DNA of 64,000 nucleotides from Streptococcus ictaluri 707-05 (GCF_000188015.2 NZ_AEUX02000007.1:186001-250000), one strand, 5' to 3'. Counted from the first letter of the stretch, positions 19,302 through 28,885 are shown. Numbers and translations: made by a program. Notes: generated by a model not told the origin, from the letters alone.

Positions 19302-19334
19302 AATCGAGACTGTCTTTATGCAGTCTCGATTTTT
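19302..19334 (+). terminator. Terminator or attenuator between pilin 2 and sortase
   Basis: ATCGAGACTG and CAGTCTCGAT pair around TCTTTATG, followed by TTTTT. It lies between the pilin stop and the sortase ATG only 70 bp apart, so partial readthrough would keep sortase expression below that of the pilin. Confidence 0.75.
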
Positions 19335-19351
19335 AATGATAAGGAACTGCT

Positions 19352-20203
19352 ATGAAAGAAAGACTAAAAAATCTAGGGATATTATTACTATTTTTAATAG
19401 GCGTCATCATTTTTCTCTATCCTTTGGTAAGCAGTAGGTGGAATGCTTATCGAAATCAACAGTTATTGGGAACTTATGATCAACAGATTGCTAAAAGAGG
19501 TTTGTCAGAAACAGAGGTAATGTGGGAGAAAGCAAAAGCTTATAATGATCAGATAGGGATTCAGCCTGTCCCAGATGCTTTTTCATTTAGGGATGGCATT
19601 CATGATAAAAACTACGAAAGCCTACTTAAAATTGAAAACAATGATATTATGGGATATGTTGAAGTACCCTCTATTAAAGTGACGTTACCAATATACCACT
19701 ATACGACAGACGAGGTGCTAACTAAAGGAGCAGGTCACTTATTTGGAAGTGCCTTACCGGTTGGTGGCGACGGGACTCACACGGTTATTTCTGCTCATAG
19801 AGGTCTCCCTTCGTCAGAGATGTTCACTAATTTAAATTTGGTCAGCAATGGTGACATGTTTTATTTTCGTGTGTTAAACAAGGTACTAGCATATGAAGTT
19901 GATCAAATACTAACTGTTGAACCAGATCAAGTGACATCGCTTTCTGGAGTCATGGGAAAGGATTATGCTACCCTAGTTACTTGTACTCCTTACGGTGTTA
20001 ACACTAAACGTCTCTTGGTAAGGGGCCATAGGGTGCCATACCACCAAAAACAATACAAAAAAGCGCACACTTCGCCTAAAGGAATAGATAGAGCGAGGCT
20101 CTGGGTGGAAGTTTTATGCGCTGGCATGGGTGTGATAATAGCTGCTGTTTTGGTGCTCATCTATTCAAAGATAAGTGATAAGAAAAATAAATCTTCCCTT
20201 TAG
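19352..20203 (+). CDS. srtC: Class C (pilus) sortase of module 2
   Basis: 283 residues: N-terminal membrane segment, LPIYHYTT, the catalytic histidine in SAHRGLPSSEMF, the catalytic cysteine in TLVTCTPYGVNTKRLLVRGHR, and a C-terminal membrane segment. The lid region reads VPDAFSF, differing from the DPF of the module 1 enzyme. It should polymerise the pilin at 16402-19281, which is broken by an IS, so this intact enzyme has no backbone substrate in its own operon. It might anchor or cross-link the vWA adhesin to another pilin. The ribosome binding site AAGGAA is close to the ATG. Confidence 0.92.
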   Translation: MKERLKNLGILLLFLIGVIIFLYPLVSSRWNAYRNQQLLGTYDQQIAKRGLSETEVMWEKAKAYNDQIGIQPVPDAFSFRDGIHDKNYESLLKIENNDIMGYVEVPSIKVTLPIYHYTTDEVLTKGAGHLFGSALPVGGDGTHTVISAHRGLPSSEMFTNLNLVSNGDMFYFRVLNKVLAYEVDQILTVEPDQVTSLSGVMGKDYATLVTCTPYGVNTKRLLVRGHRVPYHQKQYKKAHTSPKGIDRARLWVEVLCAGMGVIIAAVLVLIYSKISDKKNKSSL

Positions 20204-20367
20204 GGAGTTTAGGACTATGAAGTAATAAAATTAAAGCGAATTTAGATGGTACTTGAGTTTTTTTGAATGTATTCTAACAAGTCGCAAAAAAAGTACACAC
20301 TATAGTTAGTATCTTGGGAACTTAAAATCTTAAACAAAGTTATTTCTAGGAAATACCATTCTTAGAC

Positions 20368-20408
20368 AAAAATAACCGATACTCTGTAAATAGAGTATCG
20401 GTTATTTT
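20368..20408. terminator. Bidirectional terminator between sortase and RofA-like gene
   Basis: A 17-bp near-perfect hairpin (AAAATAACCGATACTCT and its complement) with A- and T-runs on the two sides, between convergent genes. The 160 bp between the sortase stop and the hairpin hold nothing recognisable. Confidence 0.8.
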
Positions 20409-20427
20409 GATTAAACGATTAACTTTC

Positions 20428-21927
20428 TTATAATGTTTTTTCTAAAAACTCTTGGTACTTTTCTTCTTTAAGTTGATAAATCAGTTCCTGAATAGATCGA
20501 ACTGATTGGCTAGAATCATCAAAAGAAAACTCAGCAACAGCAACGCCTCTTGTAAGCTCATGCTGCACAAAGGGGATTAGTCTACTGTGGGTGATGATCA
20601 AATCAGGTTTTAAATCAGGAATTTGGTAGACATTATCTCGCAGTAGGTAGTAAGAATGAAAATCAATGCTTTTATCTGAAAAATACCTTGGGAAGGAATC
20701 TGTTAGAAGATGAGCGTTCATAAAATTACTAGCTATTAAAACAACAACTAAAGGAGGTTGGATATTTCTTAGAATCTGCTCAACATGGTGGCAAAAAAGA
20801 TGGAAATGCTTATAATTCAAGTAACGCTTTCCAGGCAGCTGAGCCATCCATTCTTCGACGATTAATTTTAAGGATGCATAGAGTTTTTGGTTTCCTTTAT
20901 AATACGGAGAAATGAATAAATTGGTCTCAGGGATAAAATGTTGCAGATTAAACAAGAATGATTTGGAAAAAAAGATAAGTGCTTTGACTAAATTAGCCTC
21001 TTGCTCTTTTAGATTAGGTAACAGAGTAATGATAGAGTCTAGAAGTAAGCGAAAAGTATCATTTTCTTCAAACAGTTGACAACAATGTCTGATATGCTCA
21101 GGTGTCCACTGCAGGCTAGCAAAAGAGTTATTAGCGGTGATATAAGTTAAATAGAGATAATCCAAATCTCCTGTTGAAAAGCTTAGCTGACAATAAGATT
21201 CAATAATATCGTGGCTGCTTTTTTCCAAGCAATCGTAGATAAAAAGATTTTTTAATTGTCGAAAGATTCTTGTTTGGGGGATAGTAACCGTAAACTGATG
21301 TCGCTTCCATGATAAAGCTAGCAAAATATCATAGAAAGAAAAGGATTCTGATAACCAAGGTGAGGTTTTAAGATGTGTAGAACTGTGGGATAAAAAACGA
21401 TGAATAATTCTTGTATCTTATTGCGTCAAATCATAAATTTTGATACCAAACTTACTATAAAGTAGGGCGATGAGATAGCGCATGCGATATTCTTCACCAA
21501 CAATCTTGTTTTTAGAGAGTTTTAATTCAAAGTCTCTCAATAAAGGAATCAGTGATTCGCGCATGCGATAAGCTGAGGAACTTGACAAGAAACGTTTTCT
21601 CGCAAAATCCGTAAGAGGTCGAGAACAATCTTCATTTTTTAGACAAAAAGCTAATAATTGCAACGTATTGGAGCTTTCATAAAGTTGATGCAGATAAGTA
21701 TCAATAAAAGTATGTTTGAAGGCACAAGAAACAGTATCTTTTTGAATAGACAATGTGATACTGGATGCGAAAAAAGCATTCAGTTCCTCACTGTAATGCT
21801 TTAATTGTAAAGGGGTTAAGCCGGTTTTTTCGACCACCTCAGTTATTGACAAAGAAGGTGTCTTGAAAAATAAGACAACTAGCTGGCATTTTGCTTTGAT
21901 TGATGATTCCAAGTATTTTTCTAACAA
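20428..21927 (-). pseudogene. RofA/Nra-family stand-alone virulence regulator with internal ochre stop
   Basis: A 500-codon frame from 21927 to 20428 contains one TAA at 21418-21420 (..KIYDLTQ*DTRIIHRFL..). The total length matches the RofA/Nra/Mga-like family (about 500 residues). Residues 1-169 hold the N-terminal helix-turn-helix (TEVVEKTGLTPLQLKHYSEEL) and second HTH region; residues after the stop carry the PRD/EIIB-like regulatory half. In group A streptococci these proteins control the divergent FCT operon, and here it is divergent from a cpa-like stub. An Nra/RofA stop would leave a protein with DNA-binding parts only, or nothing. A second relic of the same family lies at 12704. Confidence 0.88.
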
Positions 21928-22192
21928 GGAAAGGGTCCTCTCTTCCTACAATTAGATAGCTAAATAAACTATTACTAATTGTATTCTCCAACCTCCATTC
22001 TATCTAAGCTAGCAGCAGAAATCAACAAAATAAGCTAAAAATTTAGTAAGTAAAAAATGATTAAAAATGGCTTAAACTAAGGTTTTTCCCAAAAACAAGG
22101 ATTTTAAACAGGTAATCTGGCGAAAAACTTAGTACGAATATATTTCTTTGACTTCAATAGAATGATATGATGTCACATTGAGAGGAGAGAAA
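21928..22192. promoter_or_regulatory. Divergent region between RofA-like gene and cpa stub
   Basis: 265 bp, strongly A+T-rich, between two divergent start sites. A -10-like AATGATATGAT lies about 20-30 bp upstream of the cpa-type ATG, and GAGAGGAGAG is its ribosome binding site. In group A streptococci this position holds RofA/Nra binding sites; I see no clear repeat here. Confidence 0.35.
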
Positions 22193-22659
22193 ATGAAAAA
22201 ACAACGTTTCTAAACAAAGGAACCGATTTTTTGGTGCGCACAAAAGGTCGGCGTAAGCTAACTGTCACTTTAGTGGGAGTATTTTTTATACTTGCTGCAA
22301 GTACAAGCGGTGTGGGAGTAAGTCAAATAGTCTATGCTGCTGATGAGGTAAGCGTACCTAATTATAAAAGTCCAGATCCAGAATTTCCTTGGTATGGGTA
22401 TGATGCATATAAAGGAATTAAACCAAGATATCATAGTCTTAAGGTTAACTTAAATGGCAGTCGTGAGTATCACGTATACTGTTTTAATCTAACAAAAGAA
22501 TTTCCTCGTCCTTCTTATAGTATTACGAAAAATCTATATAAAAAAATTGATACTAGTGATGAGATCTTAAAGAAATATACTACAAAAGCACGAAACTTTG
22601 GTGGCAATGTAGATAAATTATCCCGAAGTATCCTCTTTATTTTTTGTTGTCGATTTTAG
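22193..22659 (+). pseudogene. cpa: Cpa-like thioester pilus-tip adhesin, 5' stub
   Basis: The original ATG at 22193 (good ribosome binding site) reads MKKQRF then TAA; the homologous frame resumes from about 22231 as RRKLTVTLVGVFFILAAS (signal peptide), followed by WYGYDAYKGIKPRYHSLKVNLNGSREYHVYCFNLTKEFP. This resembles the N-terminus of Cpa of group A streptococcal pili, including the cysteine of VYCFNL that forms the internal thioester used for covalent host attachment. Similarity ends near 22640, 16 bp from the 3' end of gshF, with loss of the rest of the protein (about 600 residues). A frame break near the start and the lost 3' end both make it non-functional. Confidence 0.78.
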
Positions 22660-24911
22660 GTTAGCTCGGGAAATAGTTTCTCAATGATTTTAGGTGTGAT
22701 GGCTTGGCCAGGCCCTTCTTGACAGTAGGTGTGCATATACATAGAAGGGTTGAAATTTAACTCAATACAGGTACAATTAGGGTTTTTAGGACTTGATACC
22801 TGGGTCATATCAGGAATGATCAAGTCAACGCCACAAACCCAAGCACCCATAGCTTTAGCCATCTCTGCAGCTAGTTGTTTGTAAGAATCATCCATTTGAT
22901 CAGTGACATCTACAGAGTCGCCCCCTGTGGAGATATTAGAATTGCCGCGCAAGACAGCTTTTTCCCCAGGAGCAAGGATGGTTTCTGGGGTATAACCTTC
23001 TTGAGCTAGGTAAAGGCGCTCAATCTGTCCAAGTTGGATTTTTTCTAAAGGAGAGCGGTGATCATAACCACGAAGAGGGTTCTCATTTTTAAGGTCAATC
23101 AGTTCTTGGATGGTGTGACTGCCATCTCCAACCACATTGGCAGCAAGGCGCAGCAGAACCGCCAGACATTCCCCGTCAAGGACAAAGAAGCGGTACTCGG
23201 TTCCTGTGATAAAGTCTTCGACAAGGATAGAATGGTCTTCTGCAAAGGCGATTTCCACGGCTTTTTGGTAGTCTTCCTTACTGGCTTTTTCAGGGAAAAT
23301 AGAGATCCCTAGACCAAAGTTTGTCGATTTTGGCTTAACCACAATAGCTTTGTTGGCAATCAGTGGAAAATAAGCTAAGGCTTCTGCCTTATTAGCAAAT
23401 TCTTGTCCTTGAGGCGTTGGAAAACCAGCTTGGTCAAGGATTTTTTTAGTGACGGTTTTATTAGCCATGGCAAGGGGGATGACATAATTATCCTTAGCTG
23501 TCATATTGCCGTTTTTAACATATTCAATGTGATCCTGGTGCCAGAGCTTGATAAATTGATCCCTTTCATCCAAAATCTCTAAATGAAGTCCTTTTTGAAT
23601 GGCATCAAACATGACCATTTGGGTAGACAATTCCATACTTTCGTAACCTTTTAAGGCATATGGGGCTTGCCATGCTAGCTGGTGATAGTTGTTAGCCATC
23701 TTCGTGCCAAAAGTCATGAGTGAGTTGTTCTCAATAGCTTTAAGCAGTTTGGCTGCCATGGTTTCTTCAGGATTTTGAATAACTCTGGTTATGTTCGTTA
23801 GGGTAGTCTGATAAATTTCATCTAAGTCAAAGTGTTCAATGACTTCTTGCATAGCTAAGAGTAGAGGCTTAGGGTCAGCTTCTTGAGGAAGAGCATCCAG
23901 AGGGTGAGCTAGAGCCACGGCTTCATTGATGGCTTTACTCATCTCTATGGTCTTATCAGAAGTCTCCCCTTCGTCCATCCATAAGAGGGCAAGGATAATA
24001 AGGTGGAAGGTATCTAGGGTTTCTTGTGACATCCCAAGAGAATCAAAAGGATTCAAGTCAAAGCTACGAAACTCCATATAAGTTACACCTTGTTCAAGGT
24101 AGTCGTGGTTGTGTTTGGCACCGCGTAGTCGAATAGGGGAGTAGAACTCTTTTTCCATGCTGAGATGACCTGAAGCAACCGCCTTTTCAATGTCTTCGAT
24201 GTAGCGCTCAATACTTTGGAAAGATACCTTGACTTCTTCTTTATTGTTGTAACCATAGGCCTTACTGGAGCGTAAGGATCTGACAGCTCTCTTAGGTGAG
24301 TGGCTGTAAAACTCTCTTTCTGCCAAAGGACTAGCACCATAGAGATAAGTTAGTAACCAACGATAGGTGAGAAATTGACGAGCTAACTTCATATAGAGGT
24401 CATTTTTAAAGGTAACTCGAGAGGAGTAACCGCTTTCTTGAAAGAGCTTGTCAAGAGGCTGGCTGCCGATTTCAAAGTTATAATGAATGCCTGAAATTGA
24501 TTGAAGTAGCACTCCGTATTTGTCAGCAAGATGTGAGCGGTAAGCGACCTCAGATGGATTGTCGAGCTTGGCAATGTGAATCTCAGCTTCTTGAAGATAA
24601 GGCGGCATAGATAATGGCCAGATGACTTCATCTGCCTCAAGTGAGCGCTGAGCGACGTCAGTAATAGCTCCTAGACGTCGTCTTATCTCTTTTGTTGATT
24701 TGGAGACGGGGGTGATTAATTCCAGTTGCGCCTCACTAAAGTCAGTTTGAATGTAAGGGTGTCTGTTTCTGGAACCCAGTGACTGGGGGTGTTCTCTTTG
24801 TGAGACATGTCCCTCTTGTGTGACTCTAAGACCTTCTCGTTCAATACCAAAATGGCCTTCCAAAATATGAGTGTCTTTAGGCAATGCCTGTAATAATTGA
24901 TTTAGTTTCAA
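22656..24911 (-). CDS. gshF: Bifunctional glutamate-cysteine ligase/glutathione synthetase
   Basis: One 751-residue protein makes glutathione from Glu, Cys and Gly. The N-terminal half is a GshA-type ligase (FGIEREGLRV at about residue 22, then QTDFSEAQLELITP and YMEFRSFDLNPFD). The C-terminal half is an ATP-grasp module (KPKSTNFGLGISIF, VEDFITGTEYRFFVL, GGDSVDVTDQ, and CIELNFNPSMYMH for metal binding). Its 3' end abuts the cpa stub with 4 bp overlap, so a recombination event reached the stop codon of gshF without damaging it. Glutathione helps resist oxidative stress. The A+T-rich gap upstream ends in a terminator of the next gene. Confidence 0.94.
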   Translation of the reverse strand: MKLNQLLQALPKDTHILEGHFGIEREGLRVTQEGHVSQREHPQSLGSRNRHPYIQTDFSEAQLELITPVSKSTKEIRRRLGAITDVAQRSLEADEVIWPLSMPPYLQEAEIHIAKLDNPSEVAYRSHLADKYGVLLQSISGIHYNFEIGSQPLDKLFQESGYSSRVTFKNDLYMKLARQFLTYRWLLTYLYGASPLAEREFYSHSPKRAVRSLRSSKAYGYNNKEEVKVSFQSIERYIEDIEKAVASGHLSMEKEFYSPIRLRGAKHNHDYLEQGVTYMEFRSFDLNPFDSLGMSQETLDTFHLIILALLWMDEGETSDKTIEMSKAINEAVALAHPLDALPQEADPKPLLLAMQEVIEHFDLDEIYQTTLTNITRVIQNPEETMAAKLLKAIENNSLMTFGTKMANNYHQLAWQAPYALKGYESMELSTQMVMFDAIQKGLHLEILDERDQFIKLWHQDHIEYVKNGNMTAKDNYVIPLAMANKTVTKKILDQAGFPTPQGQEFANKAEALAYFPLIANKAIVVKPKSTNFGLGISIFPEKASKEDYQKAVEIAFAEDHSILVEDFITGTEYRFFVLDGECLAVLLRLAANVVGDGSHTIQELIDLKNENPLRGYDHRSPLEKIQLGQIERLYLAQEGYTPETILAPGEKAVLRGNSNISTGGDSVDVTDQMDDSYKQLAAEMAKAMGAWVCGVDLIIPDMTQVSSPKNPNCTCIELNFNPSMYMHTYCQEGPGQAITPKIIEKLFPELT

Positions 24912-24990
24912 TATCTTCTGTCCTATTTGCTTTTTATCATACCTAGTTTACAATTTTAAGACAAGAAACACAATTTTTTGAAATGCAAAG

Positions 24991-25024
24991 ACAAAACCAT
25001 GGAAAAGCCTTCCATGGTTTTTAT
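24991..25024 (-). terminator. Terminator of the YheO/DauR-like regulator gene
   Basis: AAACCATGGA pairs with TCCATGGTTT around AAAGCCT, flanked by A-rich sequence before and a T-run after, so it can work on either strand. It lies just past the stop at 25031. Confidence 0.75.
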
Positions 25025-25030
25025 CATTGA

Positions 25031-25705
25031 TTAATCTGTTTCAATTTTTTTCAGATAGCGGTAGACGCTCGGTTCAGAAATATTGAGAATCTCAGCCACT
25101 TTTGAGACGGCTCCCTTCAATTGGAACACGCCTTTCTCGGACAGTTTTGAGACAATATCTACTTTGACCTCTTGGCGCAAGTGAACGTCTTGATTTAAAA
25201 GAGCTGGATCAATAATTTCACTGATAATATCTTGGATATTATTGGATAAGACTTCCACGGTTTCTTCTGATTGAGGTGAAGAGATTTTGCTACCTGTTTT
25301 GGGGACTAACTGGTTAAGGTTCAGGTTGGCTAGGTTTAAGATGTTTTCAGCGATACCTTGATAGGCTGAAATATCCATATTGATGCACAGCATACCTTCT
25401 AGCTTCCCATTTTGGTCCTTAATAAAAAAGGTGGAGCCACGGACTTCCTTGTTTTGAGGGCTTACAATAGCCTTATAGTTAGTGACATAGTCTTTTTCTT
25501 GATAGACCTTGTTGGTGATTAAATCAAGGGCGAAGGCTGTCAAGGGTGAATTAGTGGTTCGGCCGCTAATCTGATTATTAACAATTTCTCCTATGTAGAT
25601 ATCGTTTTTGTCAATGACGTGTAAGACAATCTCATAATTGTCCCCTAAAACCCCATGTAGGAACCCGATTACTGTTTTCCAGTATTGCAGTCTTTCTCTA
25701 TCCAT
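25031..25705 (-). CDS. YheO/DauR-family transcriptional regulator
   Basis: 224 residues: an N-terminal PAS-like YheO domain (about 5-115, VLGDNYEIVLHVIDKNDIYIGEIVNNQISGR) and a C-terminal helix-turn-helix (KGAVSKVAEILNISEPSVYRYLKKI, about 197-222). The family includes DauR, a regulator of D-arginine catabolism; the effector of this member is unknown. It is divergent from the ridA-transporter-dsdA operon, so it most likely controls that operon. The 185-bp gap between them carries a good promoter for the operon with a small palindrome between -35 and -10, a reasonable operator. Confidence 0.85.
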   Translation of the reverse strand: MDRERLQYWKTVIGFLHGVLGDNYEIVLHVIDKNDIYIGEIVNNQISGRTTNSPLTAFALDLITNKVYQEKDYVTNYKAIVSPQNKEVRGSTFFIKDQNGKLEGMLCINMDISAYQGIAENILNLANLNLNQLVPKTGSKISSPQSEETVEVLSNNIQDIISEIIDPALLNQDVHLRQEVKVDIVSKLSEKGVFQLKGAVSKVAEILNISEPSVYRYLKKIETD

Positions 25706-25829
25706 AACACACTTCCTATAAGCTTTATTACTAATATAGTAATATATTTCACTCTAAAAGACAATCTATATTGATTACAATAATTGACGATTAAAAATAA
25801 TAAAATTTTATCAAAATAAAAATTTATTA

Positions 25830-25858
25830 TTGACTATGAATACGGTTTCATGTAAAAT
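25830..25858 (+). promoter_or_regulatory. Promoter of the ridA-dsdA operon with possible operator
   Basis: TTGACT at 25830-25835 and TAAAAT at 25853-25858 are spaced by 17 bp. The spacer contains ATGAA-N6-TTCAT, an imperfect palindrome in the position where a repressor would block polymerase. Start of ridA is 33 bp downstream. Confidence 0.65.
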
Positions 25859-25890
25859 TTAACTATAAAAAAATGAAGGAGGGTTATTTG

Positions 25891-26253
25891 ATGAGCAAAT
25901 ACCCAAAAGCAATCGGTCCATATTCTATTTATAGCATTCAAGGAAATGTCTTATATACATCAGGTCAATTACCTGTCGATCCAGAGACAGGTGACTTAAA
26001 AGAAGGATTTGAAGCACAGTGCCGTCAGTCATTTGCTAATATTGCGGCCATCTTAGAAGAGCAAAAGCTAGGCTTAGGTGATGTCTTCAAATTGACCATT
26101 TATCTGTCTGACCTAACTTATTTTGGACAGTTAAATCAGATTATGTCAGAGCTCTTTGAAGAACCTTACCCAATTCGTACAGCTTATCAAGTAGCTGCTT
26201 TGCCAAAGGATGCTTTGATTGAGATTGAAGCTATGGCAAGTCTGAAAAACTAA
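25891..26253 (+). CDS. ridA: RidA-family enamine/imine deaminase
   Basis: 120 residues with the family pattern: AIGPYSIYSIQGNVLYTSGQLPVDPETG at the start, and IRTAYQVAALPKDALIEIEAMA with the conserved arginine at the end. RidA enzymes hydrolyse reactive enamines such as 2-aminoacrylate formed by PLP-dependent dehydratases. I chose ATG 25891 (AAGGAGGG 8-14 nt upstream) over the in-frame ATG at 25873. The next genes are a transporter and a D-serine dehydratase, an enzyme that releases 2-aminoacrylate, so this copy probably serves that reaction. Confidence 0.9.
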   Translation: MSKYPKAIGPYSIYSIQGNVLYTSGQLPVDPETGDLKEGFEAQCRQSFANIAAILEEQKLGLGDVFKLTIYLSDLTYFGQLNQIMSELFEEPYPIRTAYQVAALPKDALIEIEAMASLKN

Positions 26254-26298
26254 TGACGACTATATAAACTGTGATTAATAGGATGGTGGAATAATTTT

Positions 26299-27321
26299 AT
26301 GGATATTATTATTGGGACGAGTCTTTTGATTCTTGTGTTGGCTATTTTTACTTTATTTAACTATAAAGCACCTTACGGTGCCAAGGCTATGGGGGCTCTT
26401 GCTTCTGCAGCTTGTGCTTCTTTTTTAGTTGAAGCCTTTCAAGATTCCTTTTTTGGAAAACTCTTAGGCTTTCAATTTTTAAGTGAGGTTGGTGGTGCAA
26501 ATGGTGCCTTATCTGGCGTTTCAGCGGCAATCTTAGTAGCTATTGCTGTAGGTGTGACACCGGGCTATGCGGTTCTGATTGGCCTTGCCGTCTCAGGAAC
26601 AGGAATTATCCCAGGCTTTATTGCAGGTTACTTAGTGGCTTTTCTCGTTAAATGGATGGAAAAAAATATTCCAGGCGGCTTAGACTTGATTTCGATTATT
26701 ATTGTTGGGGCGCCATTGACCCGGTTAATTGCACAGCTCTTAACACCAGTTATCAACAATACGCTCTTAACTATTGGAGATATTCTCACTTCAAGTGCTA
26801 ATAGCAATCCTATATTGATGGGGATTATTCTAGGGGGAACCATTGTAGTAGTGGCAACAGCTCCACTTTCATCTATGGCCCTAACAGCTATGCTAGGTTT
26901 AACAGGTATTCCAATGGCTATAGGTGCCCTGTCTGTATTTGGTTCTTCCTTTATGAATGGGGTACTTTTCCACAAGCTCAAACTGGGTGAGCGTAAAGAC
27001 AATATTACCTTTGCTATTGAACCACTGACTCAGGCTGATGTGACCTCTGCCAACCCAATCCCTATTTATGTAACCAATTTCTGCGGTGGCGCTCTGTGTG
27101 GTGTCTTGATTGCTTTAATGAAATTAGTCAATGATACGCCAGGAACAGCGACACCAATTGCGGGCTTTGCGGTCATGTTTGCTTATAACCCATTAGCAAA
27201 AGTCCTTATAACGGCAGTCGGCTGTATCATTATCAGTCTCACAGTCGGATTCTTGGGGGGCACTTTCTTTAAAAACTTTAAACTGATTACCAAACAACAA
27301 TTACAAGCCATGGACAAGTAA
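26299..27321 (+). CDS. PTS_EIIC_2-type membrane transporter, likely D-serine or related
   Basis: 340-residue polytopic membrane protein with about nine or ten hydrophobic segments, rich in glycine and alanine, including GVTPGYAVLIGLAVSGTGIIPGF and APLTRLIAQ. It resembles the orphan PTS IIC-like permeases (PTS_EIIC_2 family) that occur without IIA or IIB partners. No IIA or IIB is encoded nearby, so it may work as a secondary transporter. Flanked by ridA and dsdA within one apparent operon; uptake or release of D-serine is an inference from that context. Confidence 0.75.
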   Translation: MDIIIGTSLLILVLAIFTLFNYKAPYGAKAMGALASAACASFLVEAFQDSFFGKLLGFQFLSEVGGANGALSGVSAAILVAIAVGVTPGYAVLIGLAVSGTGIIPGFIAGYLVAFLVKWMEKNIPGGLDLISIIIVGAPLTRLIAQLLTPVINNTLLTIGDILTSSANSNPILMGIILGGTIVVVATAPLSSMALTAMLGLTGIPMAIGALSVFGSSFMNGVLFHKLKLGERKDNITFAIEPLTQADVTSANPIPIYVTNFCGGALCGVLIALMKLVNDTPGTATPIAGFAVMFAYNPLAKVLITAVGCIIISLTVGFLGGTFFKNFKLITKQQLQAMDK

Positions 27322-27424
27322 GCATTCCATTGTCTTTATCTACCATCTTTCAATTGTTTATAGCTAATTAAAAATCAAGGAAAAGACTTTCCTTTTAGAA
27401 ATGAATTGACTTAGGAGGTTATGT

Positions 27425-28753
27425 ATGTCTCTAGAAACATGGAAAAATGAAATTCCTGAAATCCAAAGAATGATGCGTTATGTGCCTATTTTTTGGATGA
27501 ATGACCACTACAAAGGTGTCAAAGAGGCTAATAAGGTCTCACGTTTTGGTAAAGAAGATATTCGCGATGCCGAAGCACGTTTGCAACGTTTTGCTCCCTA
27601 CTTTGCAGAAAATTTTGAGTGCACACGTGATAATAATGGGATTATTGAGTCTGAGATTACTCATATTCCCAATTTTAAAGCCTTTTTGGAAGAGGATTAT
27701 CAGGTGACTATTCCAGGGAATATGTACTTGAAACGTGATGATACCTTACCTATTGCTGGAACCATTAAAGCACGTGGCGCTATTTATGAGGTCTTAAAAC
27801 ATGCCGAAACCCTAGCTATTGAAGCAGGGATACTAAGTGGCTTTGACGATGATTACCGCAAGTTTGGCAGTCAAGAATTTAAAGATTTCTTCCGTCAATA
27901 TAAAATCATGGTGGGAACAACCGGAAACCTTGGTATTAGTGTTGGTCTTATGGGAGTGTCTTTAGGCTTTGAAGTGGTGATTCACATGTCTTATGATGCC
28001 AAAGAATGGAAGAAAAAGTACTTGCGTGATTACGGAGTTGTGGTGATTGAACACAAGACAAACTTCACTGAAGCTGTTAACCAAGGTCGTGCTGAGTCAG
28101 ATGCTGATCCTAAGTCTTACTTTGTTGATGATGAGCATTCGGTTGACTTATTCTTAGGTTATACCGTGGGACCTTGCCGATTGAAGAATCAATTGGAAGA
28201 AGCAGCTATTAAGGTGGATGAGGATCACCCACTATTTGTCTTTTCTCCTTGTGGTATTGGAGGAAGTCCTGGTGGAACAGCCTTTGGTCTCAAACAAATT
28301 TATGGGGATCATGTGCATTGTTTCTTTGCCCAGCCAACACATATGCCTTCTATGTTAGTAGGTCTTCTTACTAAAGAATATTCAAAAGTATCTGTAGCTG
28401 ATATTGAAGTAGATGCCAAGACCAATATGGATGGCTTAGCTGTGCCAAGAACGTCTGGATTTGTGGCAGAATTAATGCATCATTACTTTAATGGAGGCCT
28501 TACCATTTCAGAAGAAGAGCAGAAAAAATTACTAACTAAAATGGCTGATTTAGAAGACATCAAATTAGAGCCTGCTGCCTTAGCTGGAACGGTTGGCCCA
28601 GCCATGCTATTTGCAACTGAAGAAGGTCGTCAATACTTAAAAGCCCATCATTTAGAAGATAAGATGGCCAATGCAACTTATATTGCTTGGGCTACTGGTG
28701 GTAGTATGGTTCCTAAAGAAGACATGGATGCTTTCTACCAACAAGGCAAGTAA
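27425..28753 (+). CDS. dsdA: D-serine dehydratase (D-serine ammonia-lyase)
   Basis: PLP enzyme of 442 residues that converts D-serine to pyruvate and ammonia. Visible are the N-terminal family segment WMNDHYKG, the PLP lysine in PIAGTIKARGAIYEV (about residue 118), GTTGNLGISVGLMG for the cofactor phosphate, the glycine-rich SPCGIGGSPGGTAFGL loop, and DGLAVPRTSGF near the active site. AGGAGG precedes the ATG by 6 nt. It is the last gene of the operon and ends at a bidirectional terminator. The first product is 2-aminoacrylate, which links it to ridA. Likely role: detoxifying or feeding on host D-serine. Confidence 0.93.
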   Translation: MSLETWKNEIPEIQRMMRYVPIFWMNDHYKGVKEANKVSRFGKEDIRDAEARLQRFAPYFAENFECTRDNNGIIESEITHIPNFKAFLEEDYQVTIPGNMYLKRDDTLPIAGTIKARGAIYEVLKHAETLAIEAGILSGFDDDYRKFGSQEFKDFFRQYKIMVGTTGNLGISVGLMGVSLGFEVVIHMSYDAKEWKKKYLRDYGVVVIEHKTNFTEAVNQGRAESDADPKSYFVDDEHSVDLFLGYTVGPCRLKNQLEEAAIKVDEDHPLFVFSPCGIGGSPGGTAFGLKQIYGDHVHCFFAQPTHMPSMLVGLLTKEYSKVSVADIEVDAKTNMDGLAVPRTSGFVAELMHHYFNGGLTISEEEQKKLLTKMADLEDIKLEPAALAGTVGPAMLFATEEGRQYLKAHHLEDKMANATYIAWATGGSMVPKEDMDAFYQQGK

Positions 28754-28797
28754 AACAACCAACCTATTTCTCTCCTAAAAAATGATAACTCCTTATC

Positions 28798-28843
28798 AAA
28801 AAAAGCCTGATAGCTGATGTTAAACAAGCTATTAGGCTTTTTT
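28798..28843. terminator. Bidirectional terminator between dsdA and telA
   Basis: AAAAAGCCTGATAGCT and AGCTATTAGGCTTTTTT form a long stem with A- and T-runs on both sides, between convergent genes. Confidence 0.8.
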
Positions 28844-28885
28844 GTTTTTGATGGTATTACTCTCAATACTCGCTCTTTTTTGAGG

